Translations under genes and position numbers: made by a program
Origin: Bryobacterales bacterium
GTDB taxonomy: Bacteria > Acidobacteriota > Terriglobia > Bryobacterales > Bryobacteraceae
Length of the DNA stretch: 9,505 nt
Assembly (NCBI GenBank): GCA_003164075.1
Contig: PLRZ01000186.1
Coordinates: 1-9,505 of the forward strand
Direction: 5' to 3'
Notes under the pieces: model-generated
What the model was told of the DNA's origin: nothing
The model's database searches: none
What the model saw: the letters and a program-made list of their open reading frames with translations, nothing else
Shown: positions 5,962 to 9,505 of the stretch, piece by piece
Layout: every line of letters starts with the position of its first letter
Position numbering within the stretch: the first letter of the stretch is position 1

Positions 5962-5988
5962 ATGGAAAAGGAACCACATCTCAAATGA
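5962..5988 (+). CDS. Possible 8-codon leader ORF coupled to the DUF2911 gene
   Basis: ATG at 5962 opens an 8-codon frame, MEKEPHLK, whose TGA stop (5986-5988) overlaps the ATG of the next gene (5985-5987) as ATGA. The TATACT at 5951-5956 would start transcription at about this ATG, so it could be read as a leaderless leader peptide that delivers ribosomes to the secreted-protein gene. The AAGGA at 5968-5972 inside it could instead be a plain ribosome binding site for 5985, in which case this frame is chance. It is too short for codon-use evidence. Confidence 0.25.
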   Translation: MEKEPHLK

Positions 5989-6569
5989 AACGCATCCTGT
6001 TGAGTGCCCTTTTGTTAGCTGGAATGACGAGCTTGGCCAACGCCCAGATGAACAAGGACGAACTGAAGACCCCCAATACTGCCAGCCCTAATGCCGAGAC
6101 CTCGGTTACCATCAACGGCAAGCAGGTCTGGATCTTCTATCACGCGCCCTCCGTCAAAGGACGCAAGATATTCGGCGGAGCCGGCGCGCTCCAACCCGAC
6201 GACACCGTCTGGCGTCTCGGCGCCGATTATGCCACCGTGCTGCACACCGATGCCGATCTGGATCTCAACGGCCTGGCGGTTCCTAAGGGCGACTACGCCA
6301 TCTATGCCGACCTCGACAAGGGTCAGTGGAAGCTCATCGTCAACAAGACGCTGATGGCCGGCGCCCGCCATATCTGGGGCATCAATCGCGACGGCAGCAC
6401 TACCAACAGTCCGGCTACGGAACTAGGCCGCGCAGCTCTGACCATGGGCAAGCCGGCATCGCCCGTGGAAACCCTCAAGATCGCGCTTTCCGGCGCCGGC
6501 GGCGCCAAAGGCAAGCTGCTGGTGGAGTTCGAGAACGTGACGGCGTCCGCGGTATTCACGGTGAAGTAG
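5985..6569 (+). CDS. DUF2911 family secreted protein
   Basis: A 194-residue exported protein. Residues 1-20 are a classical signal peptide (cleavage LANA-Q, 20/21). The mature part matches the DUF2911 pattern: VTINGKQVWIFYHAPSVKGR (41-60), KIFGG, then VWRLGADYATVLHTD (75-89), LDLNGLAVPKGDYAIYAD (92-109) and WKLIVNK (115-121). The family is widespread in Bacteroidota and Acidobacteriota; its function is not known, and the domain is predicted to be beta-rich. Length is normal. It has a single-gene context: a toxin-antitoxin pair upstream, a pseudogene remnant downstream on the other strand. Start chosen by the signal peptide and the AAGGA at 5968-5972. Confidence 0.88.
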   Translation: MKRILLSALLLAGMTSLANAQMNKDELKTPNTASPNAETSVTINGKQVWIFYHAPSVKGRKIFGGAGALQPDDTVWRLGADYATVLHTDADLDLNGLAVPKGDYAIYADLDKGQWKLIVNKTLMAGARHIWGINRDGSTTNSPATELGRAALTMGKPASPVETLKIALSGAGGAKGKLLVEFENVTASAVFTVK

Positions 6570-6625
6570 GCGTCAGCGCCCGGAAGCATTTCTCCCACAC
6601 GGGAGCTGCAAAGAAGGTGTAGTGT

Positions 6626-6826
6626 CTCCCGCTGAGCCACGCCCATTTCGCCGGGATTCCGGAAGTCGTCCTGTGCGTTCACGAGCATCACAGGCGCCGA
6701 GATTTTGCCCAGGTCCGCCGCCGGCTTGTAATTCCGCGAAGCATCGTATCGATACATGAGATCGTTCGCGTCGGTAGTCTTGAGGTTTTCCGCGATATAG
6801 TCGATATCGTTCAAGAGCGCGGGATT
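6626..6826 (-). pseudogene. Remnant of homoserine-acetyltransferase-like alpha/beta hydrolase
   Basis: The minus frame through this stretch reads DANDLMYRYDASRNYKP, then DLGKISAPVMLVNAQDD, then NPGEMGVAQRE. This resembles the segment of MetX-like and related alpha/beta hydrolases around the acid of the triad (YQ-DASRDYDP, KI-APVLAIN-ADD-INPPELG). Both ends are gone: upstream there is only a hairpin and the porin stop codon, with no lid, nucleophile elbow or N-terminus; downstream, after QRE, the frame runs into the DUF2911 gene and no His-containing GHGT-type motif appears in any minus frame. It has no start or ribosome site of its own. About 65 of the roughly 350 residues of such enzymes remain. 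Confidence 0.7.
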
Positions 6827-6850
6827 GGCGCGGCCCGAAGGCCGCGCCAA
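6825..6850 (-). terminator. cUUCGg hairpin at the end of the porin gene
   Basis: TTGGCGCGGCC (6825-6835) and GGCCGCGCCAA (6840-6850) form a perfect 11-bp GC-rich stem. On the minus strand the 4-nt loop is TTCG closed by C-G, the exceptionally stable cUUCGg tetraloop. It begins six bases after the porin stop codon (TAG, 6859-6857). No T-run follows, so it may protect the mRNA end or work with Rho. Confidence 0.65.
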
Positions 6851-6856
6851 CGTCAG

Positions 6857-8236
6857 CTAGAGCTGGCGAGTGAAGTAAAACGACGGATAGACAAGCCCAG
6901 TAGTCTTGCCCGCCTGTTTCAGATATTCTCCGGGGCTGAGTTTCCCGAGTCCGAATCCGATGACGGTCTTGCGATTCGGCGTCAGAATGATCTGGGCGTC
7001 GACACCCTCGCCCACATGGTTGCTGGTGGCCTTGGCGTCGAATACCGTTCTGGTGCCGCTCGAGTTATACAGGCCATCCTGGGTAGTAGCCAGCCAGTAA
7101 TCGCGATAATCGATCTTCACCTTCAGCATCTTCACGGGATACAAGTCGAAGCCCGCCCGCCAATCTTCGATGTTTTTCCAGGAAATCTGTCCCGTCATGC
7201 TGTTCAAGGGCTGATTCAGGCCGTACAAGCAGTCGAAGGCTTCATGAAAGCCGTCCTTCTTGCCGTCGTCGCCCGAAGCCCACACATAATCGCTGCTGAA
7301 GTGGAGCTTCGCGGGGGCATCGTTTACCGTCCAGCCGCCGCCGGCAACGTATCCCCACGCATCCACCACGTCATGCGAATAGTGGCCGGCCTCTTTCACT
7401 CCTTCCACGCTGTAGTCGAACCGTCCCGGCAGCTTGCCGATCACCCGCATACCGGCATAGAGCGTATCCGCTGTTCCCAGATGGCCGTCTTTGCTCTTGA
7501 CATCGTCGGTGCCGTACTGCGTCTTGGCGATGAAATACGGCTCGACGCTCCCGCCCGGCAAGATGGTTTTGAAGGTGGCATAATCCATGAAGAAATGCTC
7601 TCCGGCCTTGTGCCGGTCAAATCGCGTGGTGTCGAGGTTTACCGGCGATCCGCCAATCACTTCCATATTCAGGAACCCGGAGGTGAGGGTCGCGCGGGCG
7701 ACATCGAACGTCTTCGAGTCGTTGCTCCAATCGCCGACGGACACCAGACGGCCGGAGCCAATGGTCATGTCCTCACGACCCACTCTGGCTCGTACGCCGT
7801 TTCCTTCTAACGCGCCGACTTCGACGTAAGCCTGCCGGAGGTCGAACGGATCGTCAATATTGGAAGCCGGCGTCGTCTTATAGAACTCCGCGCGCGCGTC
7901 CGCCGCTTCCCCATATGCGCGGAGCCACGAGGTCGGCTGAAATGCGACGCCGAAGCGAATTCTCGACAGCGTGTAAGCGTCGGCCGTAGTCGGGCTGAAG
8001 TCCGTGCCCCGCATCGACTCCAACCGCACCCGGATCTGTCCGGTGAACGCCAGGGTTCGTCCAAAGAAACTGTTGTCTGGTTTGGGCGCGGCATCCTTAG
8101 CCGGCGCCTGCGTTGCCTTCGCGCCGGGTCCAGCCAATTGGGAGTTGGTCTGGGCCGCTGTGGTCTGCGCCTGCACGCCCATGGCAAAAACTGACAGTAT
8201 AAATCCTGTGCGGAAAGGTCCGCGGAGTTGCTTCAT
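6857..8236 (-). CDS. Alginate-export-family outer membrane porin
   Basis: A 459-residue outer membrane beta-barrel protein. Residues 1-23 are a signal peptide (cleavage near VQA-Q), followed by an Ala/Pro/Lys-rich linker to about 55. From there the chain alternates in barrel fashion: LAFTGQIRVRLESM, RIRFGVAFQPTSWLRAYGEA, FDLRQAYVEVG (131-141), RVGREDMTIGSGRLVSVGDW (151-170), continuing to SFYFTRQL at the end. The FDLRQAYVE and RVGRE-GSGRLVS-GDWSN pattern is that of the alginate export domain family (AlgE-like). Outside Pseudomonas these proteins occur without alginate genes, and no polysaccharide gene is here, so the substrate is unknown. AAGGAG (8243-8248) sits 6 nt before the ATG, an ideal ribosome site. 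Transcribed alone, with the 6825-6850 hairpin behind it. Confidence 0.87.
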   Translation of the reverse strand: MKQLRGPFRTGFILSVFAMGVQAQTTAAQTNSQLAGPGAKATQAPAKDAAPKPDNSFFGRTLAFTGQIRVRLESMRGTDFSPTTADAYTLSRIRFGVAFQPTSWLRAYGEAADARAEFYKTTPASNIDDPFDLRQAYVEVGALEGNGVRARVGREDMTIGSGRLVSVGDWSNDSKTFDVARATLTSGFLNMEVIGGSPVNLDTTRFDRHKAGEHFFMDYATFKTILPGGSVEPYFIAKTQYGTDDVKSKDGHLGTADTLYAGMRVIGKLPGRFDYSVEGVKEAGHYSHDVVDAWGYVAGGGWTVNDAPAKLHFSSDYVWASGDDGKKDGFHEAFDCLYGLNQPLNSMTGQISWKNIEDWRAGFDLYPVKMLKVKIDYRDYWLATTQDGLYNSSGTRTVFDAKATSNHVGEGVDAQIILTPNRKTVIGFGLGKLSPGEYLKQAGKTTGLVYPSFYFTRQL

Positions 8237-8382
8237 CTTCGTCTCCTTGTTGTTTATCGGTGTCGTTTACAGAGGTCGATAAGCCACGAGGGTGACGCAG
8301 ATCCACGAAGTGCGATGTTCCCAGCGAGTCTTACAATAAGCTCATCGGGAGGAAGTGAAGATTCTTGAACGGCGAGGGAAAT

Positions 8383-8688
8383 CTACTGCGCCCGTTCCCC
8401 AAATTCCGCCATGACGGCGACGCACGCCTCGGTAGGCGGCTGGGGCGTTTTCCCTAATTGGCGGACGTTTACGGACACCGGCCGCCACTTGTATCTCCAA
8501 GTGGTAGTGGTGCACATTTCCAGGGCGCCGCATTGCGACAACTTGCGCGCGGCCTTGGGGTCGGAATTGGCTGCTTCCGGCCAGAACTGCCCGCGAGTGG
8601 CGGCTCTGCATGCCGGTTTCCTCAATGCTTCCGGTTGGTTCGCCAACCCGCTCGCTGCCAGTAGGACACAGAGGATTATCGGGTTCAC
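8383..8688 (-). CDS. Small secreted protein with four mature cysteines
   Basis: A 101-residue protein from GTG 8688. Residues 1-16 (MNPIILCVLLAASGLA) are a signal peptide. The mature part holds cysteines 27, 53, 59 and 89, consistent with two disulfides, and a central block RGQFWPEAANSDP (32-44), CGALEMCT (53-60), WRYKWRPVSVNVRQL (64-78). I recognise this as a pattern seen in small acidobacterial secreted proteins but cannot name a domain. The frame is open upstream to a TTG at 8739, but the signal peptide begins at 8688 and GGAAAATGAGG lies just before it. The opposite-strand frame (8411-8788) has no such signals. Codon use matches neighbours. It lies upstream of the porin on the same strand, 146 bp away. 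Confidence 0.65.
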   Translation of the reverse strand: MNPIILCVLLAASGLANQPEALRKPACRAATRGQFWPEAANSDPKAARKLSQCGALEMCTTTTWRYKWRPVSVNVRQLGKTPQPPTEACVAVMAEFGERAQ

Positions 8689-8780
8689 GACCTCATTTTC
8701 CGCGAAAACGATCCGCAGATCTATGGTTTCGGCCCCCAAACTGAGCTACGGAAAGGGGCTTCCGGTACTATTACCGTTGC

Positions 8781-8786
8781 TACACT
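8781..8786 (+). promoter_or_regulatory. -10 candidate for the 8804 gene
   Basis: TACACT (4/6) implies a leader of about 11 nt before the ATG at 8804. No clear -35. It lies in the divergent spacer between the minus-strand secreted protein and the plus-strand pair. Confidence 0.25.
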
Positions 8787-8803
8787 AAAGAAGAACCCGT
8801 CAC

Positions 8804-9088
8804 ATGAAGCAAGAGGCCTCTTTTTTTGAAAACCGCGAAGCCATCCTGATCTACATCGCCAAGAAATTACGAGACGCGACGCGCCTGGAGTCCGTGCTGA
8901 CCGAGGCCGGCGTGGATTACGGCGTGGAAGCCGACGAATACCGCGGCGGCGTGGTCTTCACCACTACGCGCATCGGGGCCTTTTTCTACGTGCTCCCCGA
9001 AACGGTGGCGGCAGCCCGCGTAACCATGGAACGCGCCGGCTTCAAGCCGTACCTGGAGTTTCTTGCGGGTCCGGCTCGGCTAGACTAA
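8804..9088 (+). CDS. Unknown 94-residue protein upstream of EgtB-like gene
   Basis: A 94-residue soluble protein with no signal peptide or membrane segment. It is helical at the start (EAILIYIAKKLRDATRLESVLTEAG, 12-36), then has YGVEADEYRGGVVFTTTRIGAFFYVLP and a last helix VAAARVTMERAGF. The LESVLTEAGVDYGVE segment and the final alpha helix recall small two-layer domains that pair a helix with a sheet (DUF2007-like); that is a fold impression, not an assignment. It ends 13 bp before the EgtB-like gene, so the two are very likely co-transcribed. AAGAAG at 8789-8794 is a weak ribosome site. Seven Ts at 8821-8827 near the start do not break the frame. Confidence 0.8.
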   Translation: MKQEASFFENREAILIYIAKKLRDATRLESVLTEAGVDYGVEADEYRGGVVFTTTRIGAFFYVLPETVAAARVTMERAGFKPYLEFLAGPARLD

Positions 9089-9101
9089 GAGGAGCGTTCT
9101 T

Positions 9102-9505
9102 ATGGACCTCATGACGGATCTTGGTATAGCGCTGCAGGATGCCAGGGCGCGCACCGATGAGTTGTTCGACCTGGTGCGCCCCGACGCCATTTACGACCGG
9201 CCCATCGCCGAGCGTCATCGCATTGTATTTTATCTGGGCCACGTGGAGGCCTTCGATTGGAACCTGGTTCGCGCGCATGCAGCCGATCTGCCCTCGTTCC
9301 ATCCGGAGTTCGACCGGCTGTTCGCTTTCGGCATCGACCCGCCGCCGGGCCAACTGCCGTCGGACGTTCCGGGCGATTGGCCCGGCGTCCCCGAAGTGGA
9401 AGCGTACAACCGGCGCGTGCGGGCCGAGGTCGATGCCGTGTTGGAAGAACTTCCGGAGCGGATCCTGCACGTGGCCATCGAACACCGTCTGATGCACGCC
9501 GAGAC
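9102..9505 (+). CDS. EgtB/SUMF1-family non-heme iron enzyme, N-terminal part
   Basis: 134 codons of a protein that continues past the window. The N-terminal half of EgtB-type sulfoxide synthases is a DinB-like four-helix bundle that supplies three His ligands to iron. Here RPIAERHRIVFYLGHVEAFD carries His47, and EHRLMHAE carries His128 and His132. Their spacing (81, then 4) is close to that known for mycobacterial EgtB (His51, His134, His138). EgtB uses oxygen and gamma-glutamylcysteine or cysteine to make the sulfoxide precursor of ergothioneine from trimethylhistidine; related proteins do other oxidations, including selenoneine synthesis, so the exact reaction needs the missing C-terminal FGE-sulfatase domain. 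The ATG at 9102 has a strong GAGGAG 7 nt before it. No egtD methyltransferase is in view. Confidence 0.82.
   Translation, partial: MDLMTDLGIALQDARARTDELFDLVRPDAIYDRPIAERHRIVFYLGHVEAFDWNLVRAHAADLPSFHPEFDRLFAFGIDPPPGQLPSDVPGDWPGVPEVEAYNRRVRAEVDAVLEELPERILHVAIEHRLMHAE

Noticed and set aside
6592..6605. CTCCC-ACAC-GGGAG hairpin after the DUF2911 stop
   Set aside because: Only a 5-bp stem with no T-run; too weak to call a terminator.
7016..7810. 264-codon plus-strand frame opposite the porin
   Set aside because: Shadow of the porin gene, which has a signal peptide, an ideal ribosome site and family motifs.
8411..8788. 125-codon plus-strand frame opposite the secreted protein
   Set aside because: No ribosome site or recognisable domain; the minus-strand frame has a signal peptide and motif structure.
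8811..8827. AGAGGCCTCT palindrome plus seven Ts near the start of the 8804 gene, as terminator or phase-variable tract
   Set aside because: The palindrome leaves no room for a stable loop and seven Ts inside a FF-containing coding frame is not exceptional.

Overview
The window is GC-rich bacterial chromosomal DNA with genes on both strands. The gene set suggests a soil-type Acidobacteriota, perhaps a Solibacter/Bryobacter relative: a DUF2911 lipid-free secreted protein, an alginate-export-family porin, small secreted proteins of unknown family, PhoB-type regulators and an EgtB-like enzyme. That assignment is inferred from gene style; there is no rRNA or marker gene to confirm it. I see no phage, insertion sequence, CRISPR array, tRNA or rRNA.

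Layout. 1-573 (minus): 5' part of an RluA-family pseudouridine synthase, cut by the window edge. 574-880: intergenic DNA with a perfect TATAAT, a TetR-operator-like palindrome and a second promoter candidate. 881-1207: small secreted protein, then a hairpin. About 1401-1556: decayed C-terminal end of a PIN-domain (VapC-like) gene. 1576-2490: secreted alpha/beta hydrolase, possibly leaderless. 2491-2861: a gene-free stretch with CTCTGTGGC-type repeats, a 14-bp perfect hairpin and a longer-range inverted repeat. 2862-5283: two-component cluster of response regulator, PhoR-like kinase and a second paralogous response regulator. 5304-5935: RHH antitoxin and PIN toxin pair with an inverted repeat around the first start codon. 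5985-6569: DUF2911 protein preceded by a possible leaderless 8-codon upstream ORF. About 6626-6826 (minus): remnant of a homoserine-acetyltransferase-like alpha/beta hydrolase. 6825-6850: cUUCGg hairpin just after the porin stop. 6857-8236 (minus): alginate-export-type outer membrane porin. 8383-8688 (minus): small secreted cysteine-containing protein. 8804-9088 and 9102-9505 (plus): 94-residue unknown protein followed by the DinB-like N-terminus of an EgtB/SUMF1-family non-heme iron enzyme, running off the window.

How the genes work together. The clear functional units are the two-component cluster (one kinase, two candidate receivers), the toxin-antitoxin operon, and the 94-residue/EgtB-like pair, which is spaced like an operon. 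The rest look like single-gene units. The two gene remnants and the repeat-rich spacer show that the spaces between operons have turned over. I did not find a convincing new multi-gene system. The most unusual points are the kinase/double-regulator arrangement, the possible coupled leader ORF before DUF2911, the unknown partner of the EgtB-like gene, and the structured spacer at 2559-2840.
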